Source: Deroplatys truncata (taxonomy: Eukaryota; Arthropoda; Insecta; Mantodea; Mantidae). From it: a DNA stretch of 64,000 nucleotides. Position numbers and translations under genes: made by a program. This document shows, one piece after another, positions 46,306 through 57,802 of this stretch; positions within the stretch are counted from its first letter, which is position 1, and the number at the start of each line of letters is the position of its first letter. The DNA lies in contig CM060980.1 of assembly GCA_030765065.1 (NCBI GenBank), positions 62,666,364 to 62,730,363 on the forward strand. The letters are read 5' to 3'. Below the pieces are notes generated by a model. It ran no database searches. It worked only from the letters and a program-made list of their open reading frames with translations, and was not told the origin of the DNA.

Positions 46306-46486
46306 CTCTGATCTAAAAGTTGAAGATTTTGCAAGTCCTTTGGATCCACCATACCCAGCTATTCAGCCAGTGACTATTGTGCGTGGAAGTGTGCCACCTC
46401 AAGGTTTTCGGCAAACTACTAGTTACACAGAACTTGTATTACCTCCTGGATATGTAGACACAGAGCACTATAAAAGACCATTGTGA
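46306..46486 (+). CDS. VOPP1/WBP1/Shisa-like membrane protein, terminal exon with PPxY motif
   Basis: Last exon of gene 2: acceptor 'ttttcctcag' ending 46305, stop TGA at 46484-46486. It encodes a proline-rich cytoplasmic tail: 'SDLKVEDFASPLDPPYPAIQ', 'RGSVPPQGFRQ' and 'ELVLPPGYVDTEHYKRPL'. 'PPGY' is a PPxY motif, the known ligand of WW domains such as those of Nedd4-type E3 ligases; 'DPPYP' resembles but does not match PPxY. The three exons give 165 residues, against 172 in human VOPP1, so little beyond the signal peptide is missing. Splice phases (2 to 0) are consistent across all junctions. Confidence 0.8.
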
Positions 46487-47115
46487 ATCATGTTAATATA
46501 CTAGCAACCCTTTATCTGTTGACTTTGTAATATTTCATATTTGTTAGGTAATGACCACTTAAGCTAGAACACCTTTTAATAACACATTAGAGTGTAGATC
46601 TAAATAGATACCAGAACATCATAGTGATCACTTTGGACTTTCCCATGAGCCAGTTTGAATGGGAGATATACGTACCTGCTAGTTGGCACTTATCTTGAGT
46701 GCTGATATGGAAGAAACAGCAAACCTTTTTGAGAATGCAACATAGCAGAGGATTCAAGAACTGATAGGGCTCTTTTGGACCTGTAATAAACTGTGCGGCT
46801 CTGAACTGGTTACTCAGTTTGTTAATTTCCAATAATATCCATACCATAACCAAGTGCCATGTTTTCATTGTTGAAAATTATTCAGATTTGGAGGAATAAT
46901 TCAAGAAACATCTCACTACAATTCTGTTGATCCATAAATGCAGTCATCTTTTGTCAGTCACAATTTATACAGGTTCACAGGCATGAATGCAAGAAAATCT
47001 AACATTAACTTACTTCCTACTAGTGATTTTAAATGTTGTATTAACTTATTTTGAAATAATTCCTTTATTTGGTAGTTCTTATTTTTCTTCTAAAATAAAA
47101 CACTGTAAAATAATA
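46487..47115 (+). other. 3' UTR of gene 2 with polyadenylation signal
   Basis: AT-rich sequence after the stop, with AATAAA at 47094-47099. The exact transcript end is inferred. Confidence 0.45.
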
Positions 47116-48279
47116 TATCCATGAAAACCTAAAATCACACCTATAGCTGCTGTCAACTCTGTCTGACTAACAAGACTTAACATGATTAAAGTTTTCCTTT
47201 CAATCTCCTTCTCTGTCTCTCACTCTGTCTATTGTGATTCCCCAAAATTATCTGAAATGAACTATTCTGATAAAATTAGCTATTAAACTACGACATCATA
47301 AGTTCAAACTGGCTTGTGCATAGAATAAATGTAATTTCCTTGAATAATGGTGCATCCTTACATCAATGATACATTGTTTATTATTTAAGTCCAGTTACAA
47401 GGGTCAGCAAATATAATGGTATTTAAATGCTATAGGGTTATTTCAAAACTGATCAAATGTTAGTTATCTAGGAATACGTATTAACTAATTCACACACTTC
47501 ACTTAGTTTTCAAATACCTAAACATGTTTCAAGAACCTTTGTTCTCATCATTAGAGATGCAATTGATAATAAGAACAGAGATTCTCAAAACATGTTCAGC
47601 TGTTTAGAAACCAAGTGAAGTGCATGGTTTAGTTCATACCTACTCCTAGAATAATTAATGTTATAGTACCTTCAAAATAAAAAGAACAATTAATGTTTAT
47701 ATAAAAACTAAGAATTTCATTCTGGAAGAAAAGGGTATCAACTTAACTGTTTGAACATGACAGTGAAACTTAACATATGATTAGATTTCCTTAATGAGAT
47801 TTAGTAACTTGGATGTCTGTGAAGGATAAACAATTTCGGCATGCTTCTATTTATTTGTTTATTGAACACTTGAAGTTACATACCTACAGGATTTGTATTA
47901 CCCTTTCATGTGGTTTGGCCTTTCCATAGTAAATCTGTCAGTCATAAATAATGAAAAATGTCCTTTTCTCTCTTCTATTACTTGGTTAGATGAATATGTT
48001 TACTGTTTTAGAGACTTTTTGCTTAGAATTTGTTCTCATTTTTTTATTCTTCATATTTATATCTTTATTTTGTAGCTTAATCTATGGAATATGTAAAGGT
48101 ATTGCCTATAAAATCTTTCTGAAATATATACAGAACAAAGATACTTGGTCCTGTACACTTTCTAGAAGCAGTTTGAGTTTAACAACAGTGTCCAGCAGGT
48201 TTGTTATTTATATTTAAAATGTATATTAAATGCCTGTATTTAAAAGAAACAGACAGTACTGTGGTCCCTCTTTTTAATA
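47116..48279. other. Intergenic, nothing recognised
   Basis: No supported feature between gene 2 and the mariner element. Overlapping frames at 47893-48217 are hydrophobic, AT-driven and unsupported. Confidence 0.4.
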
Positions 48280-48281
48280 TA

Positions 48282-49605
48282 CGAGGGCAGATAGAAAAGT
48301 AATGCACAATAATTTTTTTACAAAAACGTTTAATAGTTAAAACAACAACAACAAAAATCGCAAATGAACTTGCACCTTTTACTACTTTTTGACATAGTCA
48401 CCAAGTTTCTCAACACATTTCTCCCATCGTGATACCAGTTTCAATATGCCTGTTCGTAGAAGTCTGTTTCCTTGGAGTAGGTATAGCCATCTGCGGACTG
48501 CTGATTTCTCTTCCGGATGTGTCACAAAGCGTTGGCTGGCCAGAAATCTCTTCATGGGACCAAACAGATGAAAGTCCGACGGTGCAAGGTCCAGACTGTA
48601 TGGTGGATTTTGGAGCACCTTCCAACCACATTTGGTGATTTTCTGATGTACAGCAGCAGCAACATGGGAGCGAGCATTGCCATGAAGAATTTTGGCATTG
48701 TCAGCATTCATGTTGTGGCGTTTGTTATGAAGGGCACAACGCAGCTTCACCAAAGTTTTCATGTAGGCTGCAGCATTCACAGTGGTCCCGTGTTCAGCAA
48801 AGTCCGCCAATACAATGCCATGCATATCCCAGAACACTGTCACAAGCAATTTCCTAGCAGATTGAGTCACTTTGAATTTTTTCTTCACTGGGGAACTAAC
48901 ATGTTTCCACTTTATTGCCTGCTTGGTTTCGGGCGTGTTGTGGTATGCCCACGACTCATCACCAGTGACAATTCCTTTCAGAAAGCCATGCCCTTCTGCG
49001 GTATACCGGGTTAGGTGATCGAAGCTCATCATTCCCTGGTTCTTGTAGTTGTCTATCAGGTTCTTAGGCACCCAGCGAGCACTAACTTTATGAAATTTCA
49101 ACGTATATGAACAATATCATACACTGCACCATAGGAAATGTTGAACTGTTGCAATAAGGTTCGCAGTTGCACGTGCCGTTCAGAATTGTCACCTCAATGC
49201 CTTTGACATTCTGTGGGGTTGCAGCTGTTATCGGCCTCCTGGAGCGTGGCAAATCACCAAGGTTCGCACGGCCCTCTAGAGAGAATGCATACCACCTGGA
49301 GACATTGCTATGGTCCATAAAATCATCCTCATACACGCCATGCATGTCCCTATAAATATCACCAGTTTATGCTTTTGGCCCACAAATATCGAAGCACACC
49401 TCTCTGCTCTTCATATGTGGATGGCAGTAGCCTGTGCGCCATCTTTGTTGCATGCTCCACGCTTCTCTCGCTGCTAGAGCTGCACATGAAACAAAAAATA
49501 CCCGCTGTAGTGAAAACTTCAAACTATATCTGTGTGAAATTGCAACATTCCAGCTGCAATACCAAGGCAGAACATTATTATGCATTACTATTCGATCCGC
49601 CCTCA
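48282..49605 (-). mobile_element. Mariner element with both terminal inverted repeats
   Basis: 1324 bp, the usual mariner length, flanked by TA (48280-48281 and 49606-49607). Left end 'cgagggcagatagaaaagta' and right end (reverse complement) 'tgagggcggatcgaatagta' are imperfect inverted repeats that continue into 'atgcacaataat'/'atgcataataat'. The transposase gene is on the minus strand. Confidence 0.92.
48382..49345 (-). pseudogene. Mariner transposase, inactivated
   Basis: A DD34D transposase in two frames. The N-terminal part (49345-49088) gives 'HSNVSRWYAFSLEGRANLGD' and 'RSRRPITAAT'. The catalytic part (49101-48382, 239 codons open) gives 'IVTGDESWAYHNTPETK' (first Asp), 'KKLLVTVFWDMHG'-like sequence, 'AKILHGNARSHVA' and 'PYSLDLAPSDFHLFGPMKRF' (third Asp). 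The second catalytic Asp, normally in HDNARPH, is Gly (GGC). That and the frameshift near 49100 make it non-functional. Confidence 0.88.
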
Positions 49606-49607
49606 TA

Positions 49608-50463
49608 TATTTATATGAGTATTAGTTTCATGTTACTACTCAGCATCTAATGAACACAGTTCACAAGAAGTAATGCTATCATTTATTTTGGTACTTTAAA
49701 GTTACATATTTACATGTTAACTAGTTTTTATCTTTAATTGTTTTCATTAGTGGTTGTACAAAATATTCAGTGACTTGTTTTGAAATAATGAAGTGTTAAT
49801 GTCTTGTGTTTAATTATTCTTATATAATTAGTTTCCTATTTTCATTAAATACCGTGTTCCAAGTCATAATGTAATTTTAATCATTAGAATGAGAATACAA
49901 ATTCCACTGAACATTTAGTAGTCATATCATAATTCTTAATGGAAACATAAAAACATCCCTCATAGTTGGTTATGCAACTATAAAAGAAAGTGACTAGTTC
50001 CTTTCAAGTGAGATTTTAACACCAAGTCTTAGGTGGGATTAGAATTTCAATACAAATAAGTAATTGTTGCATAATATATTTTGTTCTAAACCATGTGGAA
50101 ATTACATAATTTTGATTAAATGTTGCAATCTGTTTTGAAGATATAAGCAGACGTATGGTTAATATTTATGATAATTAAACAACTGATTGTTGCGCTGCTT
50201 AATTTATGAGAGAGACAAGTATTGGCCATAATTTGTGATTTTTTAATACTGTACAGTATTATTCTGTTGTAATCTCAAATATTCAGGCATTAAATTTCTC
50301 CTTGTGTACTCTGGAAAACATGTGGAAAGTAGACACTGAAAGCAAAGTTCTCTCTTCTGTAATACATTTACAGATACGCATCTGTAGAATTTAAAAGATT
50401 TACAAACTCAGGTCAATTTATTTGAAATTTTAATACTGCAATCAGGATTTAATGCATAATAAA
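49608..50463. other. Intergenic, nothing recognised
   Basis: AT-rich sequence between two mariner elements. Confidence 0.45.
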
Positions 50464-51121
50464 GTGAGGTTTTTAAAGTAAGTGCTGTTTTAATATTTTA
50501 CTGCTGCAGCGCTACAGTCATGATTTTAAGCATATGTGATCACTTCCTCCATTCATTAGGAAGCCAGACACAGCTGTGAGCGATTGACACTTTGTGTTTT
50601 CCTGTTGTTAGAGCATTTTGAAATATTAAAAACAATTGAAAGACCTGTCGACTGTGAAGTCAGATCAGTGATTCATTTTTTGAATGCGAGAAATGTTATG
50701 ACAGCAAACATTCATCACCAATTGTGTGAGGTTTATAGGGATAAACTAATGAGTGACAAATCCGGTCACTCAAGATCTGATTGTATCATTTGGTTGGGAA
50801 CAATTCGACCATCCTACCTACAGTCCAGCTTTGGTACCAAGTGATTTTCATCTGTTTCTCCATCTGAAGAAATTCCTTGGTGGAAAACATTTCAATGACA
50901 TGATGTGAAACAAGAAGTGCAGACTTAGCTTCTACCACAGGCAGCATCATTCTTTTACGAAGGCATAGAAAACTAGTTTCCTGTCACGACAAGTGCCTGA
51001 ATAATGGCTGTGATTATGTGGAGTAGTAGTATAAGGTAATGAATGATAATAATAAAGTATTTGGAAAATAACATTGTTATTTTTAAAAAAATTATGGTAC
51101 ATACTTTAAAAACACGCCTCG
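50464..51121 (+). mobile_element. Internally deleted mariner element (about 660 bp)
   Basis: Left end 'gtgaggtttttaaagtaagt' and right end (reverse complement) 'cgaggcgtgtttttaaagta' are related inverted repeats; TA follows at 51122-51123. Between them the mariner N-terminus ('IERPVDCEVRSVIHFLNARN', then 'NIHHQLCEVY', 50640-50735) is joined directly to the C-terminal catalytic region ('FDHPTYSPALVPSDFHLFLH', 'LKKFLGGKHF', 50805-50900). About 600 bp that hold the first two catalytic Asp residues are gone. Family members with this TIR are about 1.3 kb. Confidence 0.82.
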
Positions 51122-51228
51122 TATGTACACCAAATTTCATGCATATTTTTAAATTAGCCCCAAACATTTTGTTTTTACTTTTTACATTTTTTTTTTTTTT
51201 AAAAATAGTATTTTATAACTGAACTCCT

Positions 51229-51625
51229 CTTGTTGTTGTTGTTCTTCTCTTCAGGGATTAGGCTTTAAGCCTGTTCTGGCTTCACAGTGACTCCTTCCAA
51301 TGTTTCCTTGGCCTTCCTTGATGTCTTTTTTCTTTCGGCTTATATGTTAGAATCTATTTTGGAATATGGTTGCAATCCATTCTTTCAAGATGTTCCATCC
51401 ACTTCTCTCTAAAATTTGGAATCTTTCCTTCCCACGATACCACATATAGTTCACTTCTTATATCCTCATTCCTGATTCTATCTAACGTGGTACAACCCTT
51501 GACTGATCTTAGGAACTTCATATCAGAAGCTTGCAATTTACTTTTGTCACTACTTGTAAGAGTCAAGTCTCTGACTCATACAATAAAATTGGTACTCCTA
51601 TTACTTTATAAAATTTAATTTGACT
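51229..51625 (-). mobile_element. RTE-like reverse transcriptase C-terminal fragment with (AAC)n tail
   Basis: Minus strand: 'LLYESETWTLTSSDKSKLQA', 'SDMKFLRSVKGCTTLDRIRN', 'EDIRSEL', 'WMEHLERMD' and 'RHQGRPRKHWKESL', the conserved C-terminal end of RTE-like elements, closing at 51231-51243 in (TTGTTG), i.e. an AAC tandem tail on the element strand. 5'-truncated; the frame 51354-51566 is open. Confidence 0.75.
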
Positions 51626-53150
51626 GTTTATCCTTTTAATGTTTTTGTGTATAGTATATTTTTGAGAAGCTTATGAGTTTATTATGCTTTTACATGGTTG
51701 GGGAACAGGCCCTGTTCTCCAACAGGAGATGACCAGGATTAAACTTTTTAATACTATATTAATAAATTGTAGATATGAATTTTTCTGTTAGTTTGGGAGA
51801 AAATAAATCTTAAATGTGAGACTTCATATTTTGCTTAATTATTTACACAATGTGAATATTATTGTTTAATAAAGTCACAACTAAGTATGATAATAAAAAC
51901 TCATCTCTTTTTTTTAGCCTGTTATTTATAAGGTGTTCAAAATTTAATTGATTTATACAGAAAAGTGCACAGTGGGAAAAATTTGAAAATGAGAATGTAC
52001 CAATAAATGAAAACCCGAAAAAAGATAGTTTCAAGATTATAATGATAAAGTAACGCTGTTTTTGATTTTATACTCTTTAAAAACAATTTGGTGCATATTC
52101 AGGATCTTCATCTTTTTCTGCTCCTCTGCAACTAATTTAGTATTTGAATATTCCTGGACCCATCTCTTGAGTGGTTTGTTTGCTTTAATGTTGGCAAAAC
52201 TTACTGCTTTTTACTACAACTTTATAGGAAGCTAGGCTTACAGGTAGATATTTAAATCACTGTATGACATGCTCTGAAAGGTCGTACAGCTATAAAAGCT
52301 ACTTAGAACTAAAGTAGGAGGTTTGTAGTGTTTAATAACATTAAAATCCACATTTATGGATTTTGACAATTTCTTATCTTTTTTCACAGATGGGTATCCT
52401 TATGCATGATAATACCACTCTGTATTGTTGTGTTTTAAACAATATTGGTACGCCTATTAATATGTATGTTTATAAATTTTGACTTTAAGCTTTACTGACA
52501 GCTCTACTCACACATTAAAACAAAAGTAAATGTGACTTGTATGTACATAAGTGACTTGCCTGAGATGATGCTTTTACTTCACTTATCTGTTCATTATAGG
52601 GATATTCATTAACGGTTATTTTACCTATTCTGCATGTAGGTAATGGCTGGAAACTTGAATCAGATTTAAATATTCATTCATATGCTTGGGACTACCTTCT
52701 TAAAATTTTCGATTATATGAACATGTTTAGCTAAGTGAAGCAGAATAGTGCTGTAAGTCAATGAGGGAATGCATGTTGATCCTCACCAGCTCGGACCTAG
52801 ATGTAAATGTCACAGCAGGCTAGGACTTGCGTAGCGCAAAAGTGAGCGGAGTTTGCAACTTTCAATTGGCTTATCTTTGACAGATGAGAATTATTATATT
52901 AGAAGGAATGTTCTTTAATGTCTTATCTCCGATTGTACTTACAAGGCAACCCCATTACATCGCGGCTTCAATTCTCAACGGAAATTCCACAATATCTAGT
53001 GAATGACGTTACCTCCTAAGTTTCACAAACGTTTAGAACATCATTCAGTTGGTATTTCTTTGGCGAGTTCCACCGTGCTGCAGGCGCCCGGAGCATACGC
53101 AACCCTATCTTCACTAGTTGCAAGGAGTGGAACAACCTTGAACTTACGAG
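51626..53150. other. Intergenic; CpG-poor to CpG-rich transition near 52.8 kb
   Basis: No coding feature. From about 52780 the sequence becomes visibly richer in CpG and in GC and stays so to the end of the window. Confidence 0.4.
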
Positions 53151-53153
53151 ACG

Positions 53154-53205
53154 GGAATATTCTAGAATCGGCAATATAAACGACTTTGGAACTTTTCTGC
53201 AGTTG
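53154..53205 (+). promoter_or_regulatory. Heat-shock-type promoter-like sequence (HSE + TATA + initiator-like)
   Basis: Three perfect contiguous heat-shock pentamers at 53154-53168 (gGAAt aTTCt aGAAt), then six bases, then TATAAA at 53175-53180, and a 'gcagttg' initiator-like motif with A at 53201. Spacing matches insect heat-shock promoters. No chaperone gene follows in the next kilobase; a short Ser-rich frame lies at 53339-53548. Activity is inference. Confidence 0.45.
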
Positions 53206-53338
53206 TATTGACAATGGCATGACTGACGGAGACTACAGATACAATCCGTAAGCTAGGGTAGACTATCTAAAGGATGATTCTTCTGTAGGAAGATGTCAAT
53301 GATGTTGAAATCGTCGCTGCAGAACCATCAATTGTTGA

Positions 53339-53548
53339 TTGCATAGGTACACTGCAAAGTGTGACAGCAGTGTATCTGCGACGGATGGCGACTCTTCAGA
53401 TGAGCAAGGAATAGGCACAGAATCTACTTCGGAAGGGAAATCTCAAGGCAGTTCAAGTTCGTATCATTCAAGTCCTCCTAAGCATTCACGGCAGAGCATC
53501 AATGAATACCGTTATGAAATTATAATGAACTCTGAAACAAGAAAATAA
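53339..53548 (+). other. Small serine-rich open frame downstream of HSE/TATA, unconfirmed
   Basis: The frame reads 'HRYTAKCDSSVSATDGDSSD', 'EQGIGTESTSEGKSQGSSSS', 'YHSSPPKHSRQSINEYRYEI' and ends at TAA. Composition is acidic and Ser-rich, then basic, and is not low-complexity DNA. No ATG opens it. Upstream, another frame (from about 53292, 'EDVNDVEIVAAEPSIVDCIG') also looks protein-like, so the two could be one ORF split by an indel or a tiny unspliced segment. An upstream ATG at 53219 opens 'MTDGDYRYNP'. I do not recognise any family. Confidence 0.25.
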
Positions 53549-53929
53549 ATTCACGAGAGCGACTGAAGGAAAGTATATCGAATCGTAACATTAATGGATA
53601 AAGATGTAAGCAAGAGCAACACTACATATGTGTAAATAAGTACATATTTTCAAAGTTCAGAGAGTCACGCAATGCAGGATTGACCGTACATTACTGACAT
53701 TTACAGAAATGGGGAAAAAAGCCACTTTATGAGATGATTCCGCAACTTCAAGCATGTAATATATTCGTAGATTTCTTCAAACAACATTATTAGATAACGC
53801 CCAGATAAATTGAGTAGGTCCCTGAGAGAGTGAGTTATCCCACAAATCTTATAAAAATGACCTTGTACCTGTTTATGATCCGTTACGCCATCCCTGTATA
53901 CAACGTAGTTGTGTAACAGCTCATTTATG

Positions 53930-54272
53930 TGTAACAATAAAAACAACAATAGCAATAATTCCGTGGCGCTACCACCTACGAAGGGCCTAGATATGCCAAC
54001 CCGCTGCCGGCCTCACGCTCACATATGCACGGCAGAGGTGGGCGATCATCCAACCAAGGAGGTAATGTGCCCAGCATTACGCATCTCCCAATCAGAATGT
54101 TGGCCTTCATGGCCGGGATCGCTGCCTATCGCAGCTTCTCACTTTCTTCACGATGCTAAGTGGACACCTGTCCTATACGAGGGATTTAAAATTCGCACCT
54201 CCATGTGTGGGATCGAACCTGGGCGCATTCCGTGGCCGGGATCACGCTCTAGCCCATGGCGCAGGACCATTC
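53930..54272 (-). mobile_element. tRNA-derived SINE, family C
   Basis: On the minus strand it starts with a tRNA-like head ('gcgccatgggctagagcgtg', box B 'ggttcgatccc'), has a body with 'gaggccggcagcgggttgg' and 'gcgccacgg', and ends in an irregular 'attattgctattgtt' tail. Single copy in this window. Confidence 0.6.
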
Positions 54273-54757
54273 ATATGTAATGACATCGTCAAATATAATG
54301 CACCAGAAGCGCTAGTCAATTTGTTATGAGAGTGCGCGCAATACATTCTACATGGCTTGACATAAGGATAGCAACAGTTGTGAGTCACTGACACATCTCC
54401 CTTCCTGTCCTTGAAGTACTCCTTTTCTGTTGCTGAAGAGTGAAAAAGTGGAGATTTTAGAATATGCCTGGTGAGAGATCAAAACATTGAGCACAGGCCA
54501 AGACTGATAGGTCCTATATGTATAGCCTAATGAATGGACTGCCGCTGCTGTTTCCTGAAGGACTTCCCATTGCTGCACTTAAGCTGTGTAATCTACAATC
54601 ATCCATGCCATGAATACTAGCAGTATATCATCAATTTTTGAAAACTTACATACTTCATCTATTCCAGACTAGTGACACGGTTGCAGAACTACCATAGATT
54701 AAGATAAGAATTCGGATATTATGTCAGTGTTTTGTAATTTTTTATTTCTTAATACCG

Positions 54758-54784
54758 CTGCCACCACCACCACCACCGCCGCCA
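54758..54784. repeat. (CCA)n/(CCG)n microsatellite
   Basis: About nine units of CCA or CCG. Confidence 0.9.
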
Positions 54785-55002
54785 CTACACTGAATATCAC
54801 TTCAAGTTACTTGAGCTGAAACTTTAAGTGAAACATATTTTCTCAGTGATTTTTACGATGTTACATAGGCGACACTATGTATTAATGTTGTGTGTGTATT
54901 GTAATAAATCCTACTTTTCTTACATTTAAATATGAGCAAATCCATAAATAATCATTTTTAATGCTCAATGACAGATGAAGTGATTCACTTTACTATGTTA
55001 TA

Positions 55003-55034
55003 ACTCACTCACTCACTCACTCACTCACTCACTC
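55003..55034. repeat. (ACTC)n microsatellite
   Basis: About eight uninterrupted ACTC units. Confidence 0.95.
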
Positions 55035-57400
55035 AATTTGGAAGTTTGTTTCCAAACGCCAGGATGGCGATGTTTCCTTCATAAATAGAGTGCGTGTTTT
55101 CATACGAGAAGTCCAGGAGTATGTCGTCAGTGGTATCATTGAAGATAACTGTATTTAACACAGATGAAAGTTTGAATATGAATTCCCTGCTAAGCGGACT
55201 GTCGCACACAAGAGAGAACTACAGAAGCAATTGTGGAGCCTATAGCATCAATCACACCCTTGTACACAATTCAGCCACTGATGACCATATCAGGCCAATT
55301 AGGACAGCAACTATTTATATGATTCCAATAACCTGCTGGAGGATTTGGTAAATGCATTGCAGACTCTGTTAGATCAAATGCAGTGCCCAACATTGTAACT
55401 GTAGTAAAATGCCAGTTTATCTTATCATTGTGTGGATGCATAAGGCCCCGAAACAATAATTGCAAGAAAATTCACACTGCTTCTTTATTTGTGGTCGGAT
55501 CAAACTGATGCTATATTACTGCAAGCCATTGTCGTGCATTTCTTCTGGAATTATAAGTTATTTGCTAAAAAGGCTTACGGAACGTATAAGGTGTGAAAAA
55601 TACGCACCAATATGACTGATAGGTTATTTATTTTAATATTGCAGAGCTTATTTATAAAAGTTGTGCGCTCCACTGGTTGCTTGTCACAAAATACCAAAAT
55701 CATACATTCTAGACACAAATTTCAACACTTGTTCCAATTGTGGTACTACAAACTGTGAAGATGTCATTATAGTAAGATGGTACGATATGCACCTAAATTG
55801 AACACATGCTGTTTTGCAGCTATATTTCATGCGGTGGAATAATAGTTCTGTAACAATAAGTGCTTCTTGTTGTCAATTTTATATACTGTTTTTGTGTATA
55901 TATACACTACATTTTATCCCTGCTTCAAATCAGTAGGCCTATAGATCTATGCTACAATAATCTATTAATAATAATAATAATTAATAATAATAAATAGTAA
56001 TAAAGTAATTCTCGGTATTATTTTATATCGCGCGCCGTAGTAGAATGTGGCCAAATTACATATAACGGATTTCCTTCTTTCTCTCCCCTTGATCTTAGTT
56101 TGCACTGTTCTGGTTGCTTTTGCTCGCATATTAAGTTACCAAAATGGAGATATCAATACCAGAAAACGTTCGGGTCGTAATAATTGGGGAAATGACAAGG
56201 CCAGTACAGGGAAAGAACTGAACTCCCCAAATATTACAAACCAAGATCAAATAAGTAGAAATTTAATGTTCAAAGTTATAATCAAACAGCACGCATGACG
56301 TATCGCTTCTGTTCATTACAAAAATAGTAGGATGGTTTTGCGTAGGGATCCACTTGCATTAACATCATTACATTACCAAATTACAATTGTGATGAATACA
56401 AGAAAGGAGAATAAGATGAAAACTATCCTCAAAATATTTGTCCTAATGCCCAGCAACACCCCGCAATCATACACAAAAGCTCCTGGCCATAACACACGCG
56501 TCAGTGTAATAATCCGACGAAGAGGGAAACGATAGTGCCCTTGGCACAGGTAACGTAGAATACGCTTTGAAAGGATTAACAGCTGTATAAACTCTGATAC
56601 ATTAACCATCCAACGACATTAAGCGCTCAATAACAACAAACACAACGATACGTAAAATCATTGAAAATAAATAATTTAAAAATAACAACACGCAGCCAAA
56701 ATTGAGACATAGCATGGGTTTTAACAAATTTCCCTCAAACTTCGCTAATACAGGAGAAATAGTATGACCTAAAACGCGTTTGATTGCCGAAAATACATTA
56801 TAAACAAAATTGAAATGCTAGTCTGCTTTGAATAAATATAACAGTGGCACCAGAAAGGATGGCGATCAGGGTAGAAACCAAGCAAATAATTTATAAAGCT
56901 CGTGCTAGGCCATGGGAGAAATTATCGTATCGTAAAGTGCATCTCAAGAGCCGAAAGACATAACGAACCCACTCGTTATAGAGCAGCTCGGAGAACCCTC
57001 AATTAGCTCTCCTGTCGTCGCATACGGCGATAACCGAACTAAACTTCGCCCATGGCGCAGCATAGCGACAACGCTTGGTATTAAGTGAATTTAATTACGC
57101 TAAGTTCATATAAATTAATGTGCGACCAGCGCTAGTTCTTCGTCCGGGGTTTTCCGAAGAGAAACACGATGGTTGTACGTGTGCGGGCGCCAGCAACGCC
57201 GAACAACTCACATAAATAAAACAAATTAATAGGTTTCAAGCATTTTGAAAACGCCAAAAAAAAAACAAACAAACAAAAAAAACTGAACTAATACCATTCA
57301 CTAAGCCCTGTCAAAATTTCTGAAGGATTTGAAGCGGCAATGTCACGAGGTTCCCTTTTTAGGATACGATTTTGGAGAGCTAATGCGCGAAGTCATCAAA

Positions 57401-57670
57401 CTGAGTTTTATTTATGGACGCTGTTTAACTGCTATGGTTCTTAGCGTCCCTTCTATACTGAGGCTGGAAGACCTGAAATTTGCTCAGAGGCCTCTTTATC
57501 AGGCTTGAGGTTCTTTTACGTACCGTAAACCTACGACACGGGACCCTCGGCTTTACTTCCCTTCCGAAGGAAGTCATGCTAAGGATTTTTACGCCCGAAA
57601 AAATCCACCGCCCTGCCCTGGGTTTGAACCCGCGATCTCGGGAACTACCACTAGACCACGGTGGACGACG
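57401..57670 (-). mobile_element. tRNA-derived SINE, family A, copy 1
   Basis: Minus strand: tRNA-Val-like head ('ccaccgtggtctagtggtag', box B 'gggttcaaaccc'), body 'ccttagcatgacttccttcg', 'tttacggtacgtaaaagaac' and 'ctcaagcctgataaagaggc', end 'gtccataaataaaactcag'. Closely matches the copies at 57803 and 59976. Confidence 0.85.
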
Positions 57671-57802
57671 CGAAGTCGTAGACGTCTCGTATTACTTATC
57701 AAGGAAGGTTTCAGAATGTAAATAATTGTCTATATTTATGCTGTTTAAATGTAATATTAAAAGACACACCATTTGCACTGGGTGCAGTTCCAGTTTGCTT
57801 CG

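Larger units (their letters stand above)
54273..57400. other. Intergenic with microsatellites; no gene supported
   Basis: Contains a (CCA/CCG) tract (54758-54784), an (ACTC)n array (55003-55034) and AAT-rich tracts near 55965-56005. A minus-strand stretch at about 55036-55465 gives protein-like fragments ('EFIFKLSSVLNTVIFNDTTD', 'NPPAGYWNHINSCCPNWPD') in different frames, possibly a gene or retroelement relic that I do not recognise. Confidence 0.35.
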
